Below are positions 36,294 through 45,586 of a stretch of 64,000 nucleotides of DNA, one piece after another. A program made the translations under genes and the position numbers. This DNA is from Staphylococcus arlettae (lineage in GTDB: Bacteria; Bacillota; Bacilli; Staphylococcales; Staphylococcaceae). Where the stretch lies: assembly GCF_002902345.1 (NCBI RefSeq), contig NZ_PPQB01000010.1, positions 1-64,000 of the forward strand. Reading direction: 5' to 3'. Within the stretch, counting starts at the first letter, position 1, and each line of letters starts with the position of its first letter. A model generated the notes under the pieces. It had not been told where the DNA came from. It worked only from the letters and a program-made list of their open reading frames with translations, and made no database searches.

Positions 36294-36797
36294 ATGAAAA
36301 AGTTATTTGCTGCTTTATTAGTTTCAGGTCTTACATTATCAGGTTTTAGTGCTACAAATGTTGAGGCAGCTTCAGGTAACTCTATTCAAAGTGTTGAACA
36401 ATTAGAGCAAGGTGATCAGGAACTCGAAGGTGCAGAATTAGGAGCATCTATCGAAACTGTATTAGAAAATAATAAAAAACCACTATATTCATACAGTCCT
36501 GATGGTGATGAACATTATTATGAATTTAAAAAAGATAATGGTGTATTAATTGTCACTGCAGACGGTAAAAAAGGTAAAGGTAAAATTTTACGTGCGTCAA
36601 TGGTTTATAATGAACCCAATGGACCATCTTTTAATGAAGTGAAAAAAGAAGTAAGTAATAAGGCTTCTGCTCGTGAACATTACAATGATGTTACAGGTAA
36701 CATAGGTTATATCCAAGACGACAATTTATCATATCAATTTACTACTACATCACCAGATGATAAAGATATTAAATTATATCGTATTGACTTAAGCTAA
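36294..36797 (+). CDS. secreted staphylococcal protein (SA0570-like)
   Basis: A 167-residue exported protein. The signal peptide is residues 1-25 (KK, then a hydrophobic core LFAALLVSGLTLSGF) with a likely cut after VEA in TNVEAASG. The mature part is small and hydrophilic, rich in Lys, Asp and Tyr (SYSPDGDEHYYEF, NEPNGPSF, REHYNDVTGNIGYIQ), with no known catalytic motif. It resembles a conserved staphylococcal secreted protein beside the sarA region, from memory. Start is ATG 36294 after AAGGAGAG; the in-frame TTG at 36273 lies upstream of that SD. Terminator follows. Confidence 0.8.
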   Translation: MKKLFAALLVSGLTLSGFSATNVEAASGNSIQSVEQLEQGDQELEGAELGASIETVLENNKKPLYSYSPDGDEHYYEFKKDNGVLIVTADGKKGKGKILRASMVYNEPNGPSFNEVKKEVSNKASAREHYNDVTGNIGYIQDDNLSYQFTTTSPDDKDIKLYRIDLS

Positions 36798-36825
36798 TCG
36801 TCAATGTCATACTTAGTGAAAAATA

Positions 36826-36857
36826 AACCGACAAGTCTATACTTGTCGGTTGTTTTA
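36826..36857 (+). terminator. terminator of the secreted-protein gene
   Basis: AACCGACAAG and CTTGTCGGTT pair perfectly around TCTATA, followed by GTTTT. Confidence 0.85.
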
Positions 36858-36972
36858 TTGATACAATGTTATTAATACGTCACTGGACACCATATAGCTG
36901 AGTTAATATGATAATTGGCATAAAGGTATGTTTAATAAGCACTGTAATAGTAGAAGAGAAAAGGAGACTATA

Positions 36973-37683
36973 ATGAGAGTCAATGACAAAGTATTAGTAG
37001 AAAATATCAATGATTATTTTACTCATAAAGGACTTTCTCCTAATTTAATCGATGACATAAAAGAAAAGTTAAAAAAAGATTTTAGAAAATCTGAAGAACA
37101 AAATCAAGATTATATTGAGTATAGAGGAAAATCACCAGCTGAAATTATATTGACGATTCAACGTAATTTATTTACTTTACAGTTAAATCCTATTGTATTT
37201 TTCATTTTAAATTTTATCGTAATTTCTTATTTATATGATAAACAATATGTACCGTTCCAAGCAGCTTCAGGACTATCTATTTTTTATTGTTTGGTTATTT
37301 TACCTATTTCAATTGTGATTTATATTAGGATAAGTCATAAAAACTATTTGTATAGTAATAAATTAGAAATGTATATCGGTCTCGCCATTGCAGCAGTATC
37401 ATTAGTATTAGTTGTTATCCATGCATTTAATGTTAATTTTAGTATCGTTGCGGTATCAATTTATGCACATCAATTTATTTTCTTTGTAGGTATCATTTTT
37501 AGTATTACCGGAATTTATTTCAAACGTTTAGAGTTTACAGGTATAGGTTTGCTGTTATGTCAAAAAACAGTAGATGCTATGATTATGAACCCTGGTATTG
37601 CGCAAATTGTATCTATCATTATTTGGATTTTATTACTAATTGTAATTATTTATTACACTATTCGTATTTCTTCCAGAAATTAA
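36973..37683 (+). CDS. membrane protein of unknown function
   Basis: A 236-residue protein. Residues 1-70 are soluble and helical (NINDYFTHKGLSPNLIDDIK, DFRKSEEQNQDYIEYRGKS), followed by about five to six membrane helices (FFILNFIVISYLY, IFYCLVILPISIVIYI, GLAIAAVSLVLVVIH, a further two or three). The N-terminal part is reminiscent of the HAAS-type helical domain that accompanies PadR-controlled membrane proteins, but no regulator gene is adjacent. Start is ATG 36973 after AAAAGGAG. I do not recognise the family. Confidence 0.7.
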   Translation: MRVNDKVLVENINDYFTHKGLSPNLIDDIKEKLKKDFRKSEEQNQDYIEYRGKSPAEIILTIQRNLFTLQLNPIVFFILNFIVISYLYDKQYVPFQAASGLSIFYCLVILPISIVIYIRISHKNYLYSNKLEMYIGLAIAAVSLVLVVIHAFNVNFSIVAVSIYAHQFIFFVGIIFSITGIYFKRLEFTGIGLLLCQKTVDAMIMNPGIAQIVSIIIWILLLIVIIYYTIRISSRN

Positions 37684-37763
37684 CATTATAAAATGTACGT
37701 TGAAAACAGCAACAAAACATCACGTTTATCGTGGAACTTACAATTAATTTATAGCTCGATTTC

Positions 37764-37812
37764 AAAGTGAAGTAGCAATCAGATGGAGATGATTGTTGCT
37801 TCACTTTTCTTA
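37764..37812 (+). terminator. terminator after the membrane protein gene
   Basis: AAAGTGAAGTAGCAATCA pairs with TGATTGTTGCTTCACTTT using wobble pairs. Located 80 bases after the stop. Confidence 0.7.
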
Positions 37813-37937
37813 TTATATAAAAAAATCAAGAAAACAATTTGTTCTCAATATGATATTTTTATGAAATTAATAGGGTTCATAATGGAATAACATTTTACAT
37901 AGTGGGTATATGTTACTTGTAAGGGGAGGTGACCCAA

Positions 37938-38732
37938 ATGAATAAAATATTAGTTAATGATGACAACGAGATAGCTTACACAATTGAGGGTCAAGGAATT
38001 CCTGTAATTTTAATCCATGCCTTAGATGGGAATATGGCAGCATTTTGTAATCTAAAAAATGAATTGAAACACAATTATAAAGTAATCACATATGATGTAG
38101 TTGGTCATGGATACTCATCAAAACCAACAACTTTTACATTAGATGATCATATTGAAGATTTAAAAATCTTAATGGAACGATTAAATTTATTTGATGCCCA
38201 TGTGATTGGTCATGACATGGGCGCGATTATTGCTAAAGGTTTTGCAGATCGCTATCAAAATTGTGTCCGCACGTTAACGTTAATTTCATTTGACTATACA
38301 AATGGTATTCATGGTCTCAATAAGTTAATGTTTGAACACGAAGAAGAAATAATTGGTTTTGATAAGGAAGAAGCTTTGATTATTTTATTCCCGTATATGT
38401 ACACTGCCCGTGAGAGCGCCAAAAAGTGGGTACAGAAGCAAAGAATTTATGCACGACAAAAACCTGAATGCAGCGCAACTGCTACACGAGCAATGATGAC
38501 TTTTCCAACTTTAGATAATGAAGAAATTATGGGAGAGACAACAGTACCCACCTTGATTATTAACGGGAAAAATGATCCGCTCATTAATCATGACTATACG
38601 GAAAATTTCGCATCTAATAATCTTAATATCACTGTAAAATTATTCGCTGAATCTGGACATGCTCCACATATTGAGGAACCATTACATTTTTTAACAGCCT
38701 TCAATTTGTTTGTGGAATCAGTGAAAGTGTGA
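37938..38732 (+). CDS. alpha/beta hydrolase with Asp nucleophile position
   Basis: A 264-residue alpha/beta-hydrolase. VILIHALDGN, TYDVVGHGYSSKP and elbow HVIGHDMGA. Nucleophile position 93 is Asp, as in epoxide hydrolases and haloalkane dehalogenases, and the catalytic His241 is intact in ESGHAPHIEEP. Asp in NGKNDPL can serve as the acid. So unlike its paralog at 35370 it has a full Asp-His-Asp set. ATG 37938 follows GGGGAGGTGA. Just upstream of sarA on the other strand, as in S. aureus where an alpha/beta hydrolase gene precedes sarA. Confidence 0.83.
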   Translation: MNKILVNDDNEIAYTIEGQGIPVILIHALDGNMAAFCNLKNELKHNYKVITYDVVGHGYSSKPTTFTLDDHIEDLKILMERLNLFDAHVIGHDMGAIIAKGFADRYQNCVRTLTLISFDYTNGIHGLNKLMFEHEEEIIGFDKEEALIILFPYMYTARESAKKWVQKQRIYARQKPECSATATRAMMTFPTLDNEEIMGETTVPTLIINGKNDPLINHDYTENFASNNLNITVKLFAESGHAPHIEEPLHFLTAFNLFVESVKV

Positions 38733-38763
38733 GTATGTAGATATTAAGGGGAGTAAATTACAC

Positions 38764-38808
38764 ATGGAAATGAATAAGCACAAGTCAACGTTTAAACTGT
38801 ATTATTAA
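38764..38808 (+). CDS. possible 14-codon peptide
   Basis: ATG GAA ATG AAT through TAT TAT TAA, 11 bases after AAGGGGAG, just after the alpha/beta hydrolase gene and just before the sarA terminator. The SD is good, but such a short frame may be chance. Confidence 0.2.
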   Translation: MEMNKHKSTFKLYY

Positions 38809-38814
38809 ATACAT

Positions 38815-38856
38815 TAAAAAGAATCTGCAGCACCTTTGGTGTTGCAGATTCTTTTT
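38815..38856. terminator. sarA terminator (bidirectional)
   Basis: AAAAGAATCTGCAGCACC pairs with GGTGTTGCAGATTCTTTTT, with T or A runs on both sides. Serves sarA on the minus strand. Confidence 0.85.
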
Positions 38857-38878
38857 ATGAATATAAAATTAAAATGAT

Positions 38879-39253
38879 TTAGACTTCTTTATTGTCATTA
38901 GCTTCTTTAATACGTTTATTAACACGTTCTAATAACTCATTAATTTTATCACGTTGTTTTTTGTTAACTAAAATTAATACAGTTCTTTCATCGTGTTCAT
39001 TACGTTTTTTATCGAAGTAATCTTCTTGTGATAAATTTTTAACTGCTTTTACCACTTGCGGTTGTTTGTAATTTAAATGATTAATTATATCTTTTAAATA
39101 GTACTCTTCACTTTCATGCTCACTGATGTAAGTAAGTACTGCGAATTCTTCAAAGCTCACTGAGAATTCCTTTTTAATAATACCTTTTAATTTGTCTGCA
39201 TATGTCACCATAGCCAATAACTCGAAACAATCATTTATTTTTGTGATCGCCAT
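38879..39253 (-). CDS. sarA: staphylococcal accessory regulator SarA
   Basis: A 124-residue winged-helix DNA-binding protein of the SarA/MarR group, global regulator of virulence, adhesion and biofilm genes. N-terminal [19 protein letters not shown] and central [17 protein letters not shown] (recognition helix) followed by wing [18 protein letters not shown] are nearly identical to S. aureus SarA, so identity is certain. The C-terminal tail after residue 105 diverges. SD AGGGAGGA precedes ATG. Transcribed from three upstream promoters (P1, P3, P2) listed below. Terminator 38815-38856. Confidence 0.97.
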   Translation of the reverse strand: MAITKINDCFELLAMVTYADKLKGIIKKEFSVSFEEFAVLTYISEHESEEYYLKDIINHLNYKQPQVVKAVKNLSQEDYFDKKRNEHDERTVLILVNKKQRDKINELLERVNKRIKEANDNKEV

Positions 39254-39415
39254 CTTTTATATTCCTCCCTGTTTTGCCAGCCCAATCATGATACAAATTA
39301 AATTTTATAATTTGTATAACTTTTATCTAAAACGAAAGTTAAACCTACTTTATTATGATAATTTTAGTCTAAATTTATTTGTGTAAAATATATTAAAACC
39401 ATAATTATTTAGTTT

Positions 39416-39444
39416 ATTATAACTAAATAAAAATAGAAAGTAAA
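39416..39444 (-). promoter_or_regulatory. sarA P1-like promoter
   Basis: On the minus strand TTTACT (39444-39439), 17-base spacer, TATAAT (39421-39416). Start near -155 from the sarA ATG; the S. aureus P1 start is near -146. Confidence 0.65.
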
Positions 39445-39678
39445 CTAAAAACTGTTTAAGAGTGGGCGTAATGATTTATTTTATTAATTCAATTAGTTTA
39501 TAAGCAAAAATTTAAATATATTTTATTGCTCTAAACTAATTTTTCCCATTACAGTATAATTTAAAACTTAAATTGGCCGATTGGCGAATTTTTTGATTAC
39601 TTTGTAATATTACTAAGTATTTAATGCATATTTCATTAATTAATGGTTAACATTAATACAAATGCATCGTAGTCTATT

Positions 39679-39704
39679 TTACCCGTTTTAAATATATTAA
39701 AGAC
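39679..39704 (-). promoter_or_regulatory. sarA P3-like SigB promoter
   Basis: Minus strand GTCTTT (39704-39699), 14-base spacer, GGGTAA (39684-39679), a SigB-type pair. Start near -420 from the sarA ATG; the SigB-dependent P3 of S. aureus is near -409. Confidence 0.6.
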
Positions 39705-39955
39705 ATTTTTTAGCATAATTTGCTTTTAAATTTATCAAAATTAATTTGACTATAAACTAATTTAAAGTCGTTGTATTTTAAAAAAATTAATTCTAAAACA
39801 AGGTGTTTCACTTTTCTATAATTACAAGTTGATCATTGAAAATGAAAACAATTCAAACACCAACAATAGTTAATTAAAATTTATTGTTAAATTGTTTATT
39901 TGATACTACCAAAGTTATATTACGCTCAATGAGTAATAAATTCAACTTTATTTTA

Positions 39956-39984
39956 ATTACAAATGTTTTACAATGTTGTGTAAA
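39956..39984 (-). promoter_or_regulatory. sarA P2-like promoter
   Basis: Minus strand TTTACA (39984-39979), 17-base spacer, TGTAAT (39961-39956). Start near -697; S. aureus P2 is near -711. The rest of 39254-40111 is AT-rich leader with no gene I can support. Confidence 0.6.
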
Positions 39985-40111
39985 TTAAATGAGTAATTGA
40001 AATATTATTAATATATAGTAGATATTTTAACGTTTTAAGTTCAAAAAATGATAATTATTAACTGTAACTAAATCTCTGTCGCTATATGTAATTATAAATT
40101 GTAACTGCTGA

Positions 40112-41050
40112 TTAGAAAAATCGTAATAAGATAATACCAAGCATCAATGCTATAATACCGATAATTTTTCGTAATGTTACTTTATTAGTAGGTGTTCCAA
40201 ACAAACCAAAATGATCGATAATAATGCCCATAATCATCTGGCCTAACATAACTACTATGGTAGTAACAGCAGCGCCAAGATGTGGCATCAATATAATGTT
40301 TGTCGTAACAAATACGACACCAAGAATACCACCAATAAAATAAAGCGGTTTAAGTTTGCCTTGTGTCGGGTTATAAGTTGTTATTTTTAATGATTTATTA
40401 AATATCAAAGTGAGGATAAATAATAAAATTGTGCCGATAGTAAAGGAAACAAGGGCTGCCATTACTGGAGAATGTAATTGTTGTCCTAAACTACTATTAA
40501 TTGTAGTTTGTATCGGAGGGCCAAAACCAAAGATAAAGCCAATAATTAGCCAAAGATAAAAAGAAACGGGTGTTACACGGCGTTCTTGTGTTTTACGAGT
40601 ATAATTCATTAACAATATCCCTATAAATAATATGATAATGCCTAATGATTTCACTACAGTAAAAGGTTCGTGATTTGCGCCAAACCAACCAAAAGTATCA
40701 ATAAGTACTCCCATAATAATTTGACCTGCAATAGTCATTACTACCGTTAAAGATGCACCTAATCTAGGTAAGAGGAGTAAGTTTCCTGTTAAAAAAATAA
40801 CACCTATTATACCACCGACAAACCAAACATAGCTTAAGCTTTGGTTTGCATAGAAATCAGCTGTAAAGACATGAGGATTAACGATAATATTGATAAGAAT
40901 TAAAAATAACATTCCCGTAGCGAATGAAATCGTCGAAGCATAAAATGATGAACGGGTATACATGCTCAATCGTGAGTTGATGGAAGTTTGAAAAGGTACT
41001 ACCATACCAGCAACTAACCCTAAAATAAATAATAAAAACAAAATAATCAC
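40112..41050 (-). CDS. YdcZ/DUF606-type DMT transporter, internally duplicated
   Basis: A 312-residue protein with ten hydrophobic helices in two homologous halves of about 150 residues. Each half opens alike (GLVAGMVVPFQTSINSRL; IIGFIFGFGPPIQTTINSSLG) and holds a matching pair (FVGGIIGVIFLTGNLLLLPRLGASL; FIGGILGVVFVTTNIILMPHLGAAV) and GQIIMGVLIDTFGWFG-like repeats. DMT_YdcZ proteins in other bacteria often have one half per polypeptide. Substrate unknown. No clear SD. No terminator seen at its 3' end. Confidence 0.85.
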   Translation of the reverse strand: MIILFLLFILGLVAGMVVPFQTSINSRLSMYTRSSFYASTISFATGMLFLILINIIVNPHVFTADFYANQSLSYVWFVGGIIGVIFLTGNLLLLPRLGASLTVVMTIAGQIIMGVLIDTFGWFGANHEPFTVVKSLGIIILFIGILLMNYTRKTQERRVTPVSFYLWLIIGFIFGFGPPIQTTINSSLGQQLHSPVMAALVSFTIGTILLFILTLIFNKSLKITTYNPTQGKLKPLYFIGGILGVVFVTTNIILMPHLGAAVTTIVVMLGQMIMGIIIDHFGLFGTPTNKVTLRKIIGIIALMLGIILLRFF

Positions 41051-41219
41051 GCTTTCTCTAAAATTTTGATATTGATAATGTCAGTTTATTCTTTTGTTAT
41101 ATGATATGATGAGTATATACGATATAAATGTAAAATTCATGATATTGATACATGAGTTATAGCAGATATGTTTGTAAAAGTGAATGATTTTAGAATTTAA
41201 AAGTGAGTGACTAACTAAA

Positions 41220-41453
41220 TTGAAGCAACTTTCTATCATTCGTCTGTTAGACGAAGAAACTTTTTTTATTGGTGCTGGGAGCAATCAACAACTAAGACCA
41301 CAACAATTTATTGAAGTATTGAACCCTAAAAGATCATACAAAAATTTAGCACGCGTTGAAGAAGTGTATGAACAATATGCATTATGTAAAAAATTAGGCA
41401 AGAAAAAAATATTTTTTGGTGATACAGTCAGAATTCGTCCGTTAAATAATTAA
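41220..41453 (+). CDS. small conserved hypothetical protein
   Basis: A 77-residue basic protein, MKQLSIIRLLDEETFFIG to KKKIFFGDTVRIRPLNN. Start is TTG 41220 with only a weak SD (AAGTGAGTGAC). It resembles a small protein of the sarA-mnh2 interval in other staphylococci by position; family unknown. No membrane segment. A good terminator follows, which supports a real gene. Confidence 0.6.
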   Translation: MKQLSIIRLLDEETFFIGAGSNQQLRPQQFIEVLNPKRSYKNLARVEEVYEQYALCKKLGKKKIFFGDTVRIRPLNN

Positions 41454-41488
41454 CTAGATGTCAAATATACATTAAAATGTCACAGTGA

Positions 41489-41533
41489 CATCGCCCCTAA
41501 AGCACTTAAGCTGAGGGGGCGATTTTTATTTTT
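41489..41533 (+). terminator. terminator after the small hypothetical gene
   Basis: ATCGCCCCT(AAAGC) pairs with (GCTG)AGGGGGCGAT, then TTTTTATTTTTT. Confidence 0.75.
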
Positions 41534-41606
41534 TAGACAGTTAGCAACTATGTGTATATATAGTGCTAATTAGATAGTCATATAATGTAAAGTTACTAGA
41601 AAATGG

Positions 41607-41840
41607 TTAGTGTTTAGCGTCTAACGTTTCAAAAATTGTAGTAATTGTTTTGTCTATCAAATAGGCAGCATGTACTTTCACAGGTTGGCTTTTCGAAATT
41701 CTCAAAATATCCAAATCAACTATTTTTTCCATGTTTTCTTTGACTTGTACTTCTGTTAGTTTACGTTCCACTTTAGGAATTTGTAGTTTTAACGTTTTAT
41801 TAAGTACATCTGTAAATACTAATTCTAATGTTTTTGACAT
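41607..41840 (-). CDS. DUF2922 family protein
   Basis: A 77-residue protein. MSKTLELVFTDVLNKTLKLQIP opening and a later ISKSQPVKVHAAYLIDKT fit DUF2922. It follows the DUF1659 gene after 12 bases, and the two families often form a pair in Firmicutes. Function unknown. SD AAGGAGGCACC before ATG. Confidence 0.75.
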   Translation of the reverse strand: MSKTLELVFTDVLNKTLKLQIPKVERKLTEVQVKENMEKIVDLDILRISKSQPVKVHAAYLIDKTITTIFETLDAKH

Positions 41841-41852
41841 TATGGTGCCTCC

Positions 41853-42059
41853 TTAATGAACGATTTCGCTTTTGTTTAATTCTATAGTAGTAAACTGTTC
41901 TCCAAGCATATTTTCAAGCGCAACTTTAAAGGCTTTGATTTGTTCTGTAGTTGCCTGTGGATTTATATTGGCAAAACGACGAGAGAAATTTTTCACTTTC
42001 CCATCAGGTCCAGCAAAGCTACGAGAAAATGTTACTGTTAATTGATTAATTCCATTCAT
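41853..42059 (-). CDS. DUF1659 family protein
   Basis: A 68-residue protein with the DUF1659 features LTVTFSRSFAGPDGKVKNFSRRFANINP. The predicted fold is small and beta-rich. Upstream partner of the DUF2922 gene in one operon; SD AGGAGGTG before ATG. Function unknown. Confidence 0.75.
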   Translation of the reverse strand: MNGINQLTVTFSRSFAGPDGKVKNFSRRFANINPQATTEQIKAFKVALENMLGEQFTTIELNKSEIVH

Positions 42060-42207
42060 TGCTTAACACCTCCTTCTATTAAAAATATCGAAGTGATAAA
42101 AGCAAATGGCTATAAAAATTTTAAGAAATTTGTGTAAAATGCTTTTATGTTACTTATTTATCATTTATTATTGAATAAGAAACATTTTAAAGTTAAGAGG
42201 TGTGAAG

Positions 42208-42759
42208 ATGAACCAGGTGGACCCAATTAGAGATATTGGAGATATAAAATTGATGTATGAAGTGTTGCAACGAAAGTCATATAGAGATTATTTATTATTT
42301 AAATTCGCAATACACACAGGTATTAGATTATCTGAATTATTAAATTTAACCGTGTGTGACGTGATGGATAAAAATAAAGCTATTAAATCATTTTGGGTAG
42401 AATCACATGCATCAAATATTAATATTATGATTCCAGAAGAATTACAACGCGAATTACGACAATACATCACTATGGAACAGTTAAATACGGGTGACTTGTT
42501 ATTTCAATCCAATAGAACTCAAAAAGGTTTATCTAGACAACAAGCGTATCGCATTATCCATGCTGCTGCAGAAGAGTTGGGGATGTTACATATAGGATTA
42601 ACAACTTTGCGTAAGACGTTTGCTTATCACGCCTATCAGTCTGGAATCTCTATTTCTATTATTCAAAAATATTTAGGGCATCAGACCACTTATGAAACGA
42701 TGAAATTCATAGGTATTTCAAGGAATGCAAGTAAGACGACAATCGCGTTAAATTTATAA
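42208..42759 (+). CDS. degenerate tyrosine recombinase-like protein
   Basis: A 183-residue protein covering only the catalytic domain of XerC/D-type recombinases; the N-terminal core-binding domain is missing. Arg40 (HTGIRLSELL), Arg135 (TTLRKTFAYH) and His158 (YLGHQTT) are conserved. The HxxR His is Thr132, and the nucleophile position is Phe167 (TMKFIGIS) instead of Tyr. It cannot cleave DNA by the usual chemistry and is probably a structural or regulatory DNA-binding relic. SD AGAGGTGTG before ATG 42208. Eighteen bases separate it from mnhA2, so it leads the antiporter operon, as its S. aureus counterpart does. Confidence 0.8.
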   Translation: MNQVDPIRDIGDIKLMYEVLQRKSYRDYLLFKFAIHTGIRLSELLNLTVCDVMDKNKAIKSFWVESHASNINIMIPEELQRELRQYITMEQLNTGDLLFQSNRTQKGLSRQQAYRIIHAAAEELGMLHIGLTTLRKTFAYHAYQSGISISIIQKYLGHQTTYETMKFIGISRNASKTTIALNL

Positions 42760-42777
42760 ATGTAAAGGAGGAAGTCG

Positions 42778-45174
42778 ATGAGTCTGATATACCTATTATG
42801 TATTATATTAGCTATTACGATACTTGTGTCTTTAACAATGACACATGTCAAATTAAGTAGATTTGCAGGACAAATAGCTTTAATAGCTCCAGTTCTAGCT
42901 TTAGTATACTTTTTGTGGCAAATTCCACGAGTAGTGGAAAGACAAATGACGATGGTCAATATACCTTGGTTGCAAGCTATAGATATTGACTTGGCATTTA
43001 GACTTGACGGTTTAAGTTTACTTTTTGGCATATTAATTTCAGGCATTGGAGTAGCCGTCTTCTATTATGCGACACAGTATCTGTCTAAAGAACATGATCA
43101 TTTACCGCGTTTTTATATATACTTATTACTTTTTATGTTCAGTATGATAGGTGTTGTTACTTCTAATAATACAATTTTATTATATGTGTTCTGGGAATTA
43201 ACAAGTGTGTCATCATTTTTACTTATTTCTTATTGGTACGATAAAGAAGATAGTCAGTATGGTGCTATACAATCATTTGTAATTACAGTCTTAGGTGGTT
43301 TGGCATTATTAGTAGGCTTCGTTATGATTTACAGCATTACTGGCACAAATACGATTACAGATATTCTTGATCAAAGTGATAAAATAGCTAACCATCCATT
43401 GTTTATACCAATTATTATTCTAGTGTTAATAGGTGCTTTTACCAAGTCAGCGCAATTTCCATTCCATGTATGGTTACCGAAAGCGATGGCCGCACCTACA
43501 CCAGTCAGTGCCTACTTGCACTCGGCAACAATGGTGAAAGCAGGTATCTTTTTACTCTTTAGATTTACACCTGTTCTTGGACTTAGTGATTTTTATATTT
43601 ATAGTGTGACTTTTGTTGGGTTAATTACAATGATTTATGGGGCTATAAATGCACTTAGACAATATGACTTAAAAGCAATATTAGCTTATTCAACCATCAG
43701 CCAACTCGGTATGATTATGTCGATGGTAGGTTTAGGTGGTGGTTATGCTCAACATACATCAGATGAATTATCAGCTAAATATGCAATGTTACTTTTTGCT
43801 GCATTGTTCCATTTATTAAATCACGCATTGTATAAAGGTGCCTTATTTATGGGTGTAGGTATTATTGACCATGAAACAGGAACACGTGATATTCGACAAT
43901 TATCAGGAATGCGCAAAGTATTTCCGAAAGTTCATTTTGTCATGTTGCTGTCAGCATTATCTATGGCGGGCATTCCGTTTTTAAATGGTTTCTTAAGTAA
44001 AGAGATGTTTTTTGATGGTTTGCTTAGCGCACATGAATTGCCACAGTTTAATATAGTATTAACTTTAATTATTGATCTATTAGGTGGCTTAGCAAGTGTA
44101 TTTACGATGATTTATGTGGTTTATATGATTAAGGAAGTCTTTTGGGGCAATTATAGTGAGGCGAAACTAGAAGTTGCTAAACCACATGAACCATTGAAAT
44201 TTACATTACCATCATTACTAATGACGCTCTTATTGCCTGTTATTTTCTTTGTCCCGAATCTTTTCGGTGACCATTTAGTCTTACCGGCTTTAAGAAGTAT
44301 TACCATTGGTGAAAAAGTTGATCAATTTGCTCCGCATATTGCCCAATGGCACGGCGTGAATTTACCACTTATACTAAGTGTTGTTGTCATATTAGTGGGG
44401 ATTATCGCAGGATTGAAAATAAATTGGACTAAATTTGCACGTAATTTCAAAGTGAAATCTATTACAGAGTTTTATGACAATTCTTATAAACAATTTGAAC
44501 GTTATTCAGGTTATAGTATACGTGTACTAATGAATAACCGTTTAAATCAATACATTATTATGACACTTATTATCTTTGCGGTACTTGTCTTGTATGCCAT
44601 TATTCGTGTTGGCTTCCCTGAAGTACATCAAGTAAAAGTAGGGGAATTTGGACCGCTAGAAGTTGTTACGTTGATTGTTGTTTATGTGTTGGGAATTGCT
44701 TTAGTGTTTATCAGACAACGTCTAACAATGGTTATTCTGAATGGAATTATAGGGTATTGTGTTACAATATTCTTCATTTTAATGAAAGCACCAGATTTAG
44801 CATTAACGCAATTAGTGGTAGAAACGATAACAACGATACTCTTTATTGTCAGCTTTTCACGTTTACCAAACGTACCTAGAGCAAAAGTACATAAAAAACG
44901 TGAATTAATGAAAATAGTCGTATCACTAATCATGGCCATAACAGTAGTAATATTAGTCTTTATCGCACAACATGGCACATCAATATCAACGATATCAACG
45001 TTCTATCACAATGCTTATGAATTATCTGGCGGTAAAAATATAGTTAATTCTATATTAGGAGATTTCAGAGCATTTGATACGTTATTTGAAGGTATGGTAT
45101 TGATTATTGTCGGCTTAGGTATCTACACATTATTAAACTTTAAAGATCGGAGGGGACAAGATGAAAGAGAATGA
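42778..45174 (+). CDS. mnhA2: Mnh2 antiporter subunit A
   Basis: A 798-residue Mrp-type Na+(K+)/H+ antiporter subunit A. The long N-terminal portion is NuoL-like ([21 protein letters not shown]; conserved Lys in [36 protein letters not shown]), and the extra C-terminal membrane portion is MrpA-specific ([19 protein letters not shown]). About 20 helices. Subunits A-G form a complex that extrudes Na+/K+ for pH and salt tolerance. SD AAAGGAGG. Overlaps mnhB2 by 14 bases. Confidence 0.95.
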   Translation: MSLIYLLCIILAITILVSLTMTHVKLSRFAGQIALIAPVLALVYFLWQIPRVVERQMTMVNIPWLQAIDIDLAFRLDGLSLLFGILISGIGVAVFYYATQYLSKEHDHLPRFYIYLLLFMFSMIGVVTSNNTILLYVFWELTSVSSFLLISYWYDKEDSQYGAIQSFVITVLGGLALLVGFVMIYSITGTNTITDILDQSDKIANHPLFIPIIILVLIGAFTKSAQFPFHVWLPKAMAAPTPVSAYLHSATMVKAGIFLLFRFTPVLGLSDFYIYSVTFVGLITMIYGAINALRQYDLKAILAYSTISQLGMIMSMVGLGGGYAQHTSDELSAKYAMLLFAALFHLLNHALYKGALFMGVGIIDHETGTRDIRQLSGMRKVFPKVHFVMLLSALSMAGIPFLNGFLSKEMFFDGLLSAHELPQFNIVLTLIIDLLGGLASVFTMIYVVYMIKEVFWGNYSEAKLEVAKPHEPLKFTLPSLLMTLLLPVIFFVPNLFGDHLVLPALRSITIGEKVDQFAPHIAQWHGVNLPLILSVVVILVGIIAGLKINWTKFARNFKVKSITEFYDNSYKQFERYSGYSIRVLMNNRLNQYIIMTLIIFAVLVLYAIIRVGFPEVHQVKVGEFGPLEVVTLIVVYVLGIALVFIRQRLTMVILNGIIGYCVTIFFILMKAPDLALTQLVVETITTILFIVSFSRLPNVPRAKVHKKRELMKIVVSLIMAITVVILVFIAQHGTSISTISTFYHNAYELSGGKNIVNSILGDFRAFDTLFEGMVLIIVGLGIYTLLNFKDRRGQDERE

Positions 45175-45586
45175 TGTTGTCTTACGCACAATAACTAAAA
45201 TTGTGGTCTTTATTCTTTTAACATTTGGATTTTATCTGTTTTTAGCGGGACATAATAATCCAGGTGGTGGCTTTATTGGAGGACTGGTTCTTAGTTCAGC
45301 ATTTTTACTAATGTTTCTAGCCTTCGATGTGAAACAAGTATTAGTCTCCCTGCCTGTTGATTTTAAAATAATGATTATTGTCGGCTCATTATTATCAATG
45401 GTAACAGCAATTGTACCTATGTTTTTTGGTAAACCGTTCCTTTACCAAACAGATGCATACGTCAATGTACCATTAATGGGTGAATTGCATTTAACAACTG
45501 TGACATTGTTTGAAGCGGGAATAGTACTCTCAGTTGTGGGAGTCATTGTTACCGTAATGCTGTCAATTAGTGGTGGTCGCTCATGA
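45161..45586 (+). CDS. mnhB2: Mnh2 antiporter subunit B
   Basis: A 141-residue MnhB/MrpB-family membrane protein with four helices, containing [18 protein letters not shown], the family signature. Start lies in the last codons of mnhA2, after GGAGGGGACAAG, and its stop overlaps mnhC2 by four bases. Confidence 0.95.
   Translation: MKENDVVLRTITKIVVFILLTFGFYLFLAGHNNPGGGFIGGLVLSSAFLLMFLAFDVKQVLVSLPVDFKIMIIVGSLLSMVTAIVPMFFGKPFLYQTDAYVNVPLMGELHLTTVTLFEAGIVLSVVGVIVTVMLSISGGRS

Noticed and set aside
40047-40062. Fur-box-like TGATAATTATTAA
   Set aside because: Only the left half and part of the right match; it lies far from the starts of the flanking genes.
42690-43046. 118-codon minus-strand frame
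   Set aside because: Antisense to the recombinase end and mnhA2 with no SD; a shadow of real genes.
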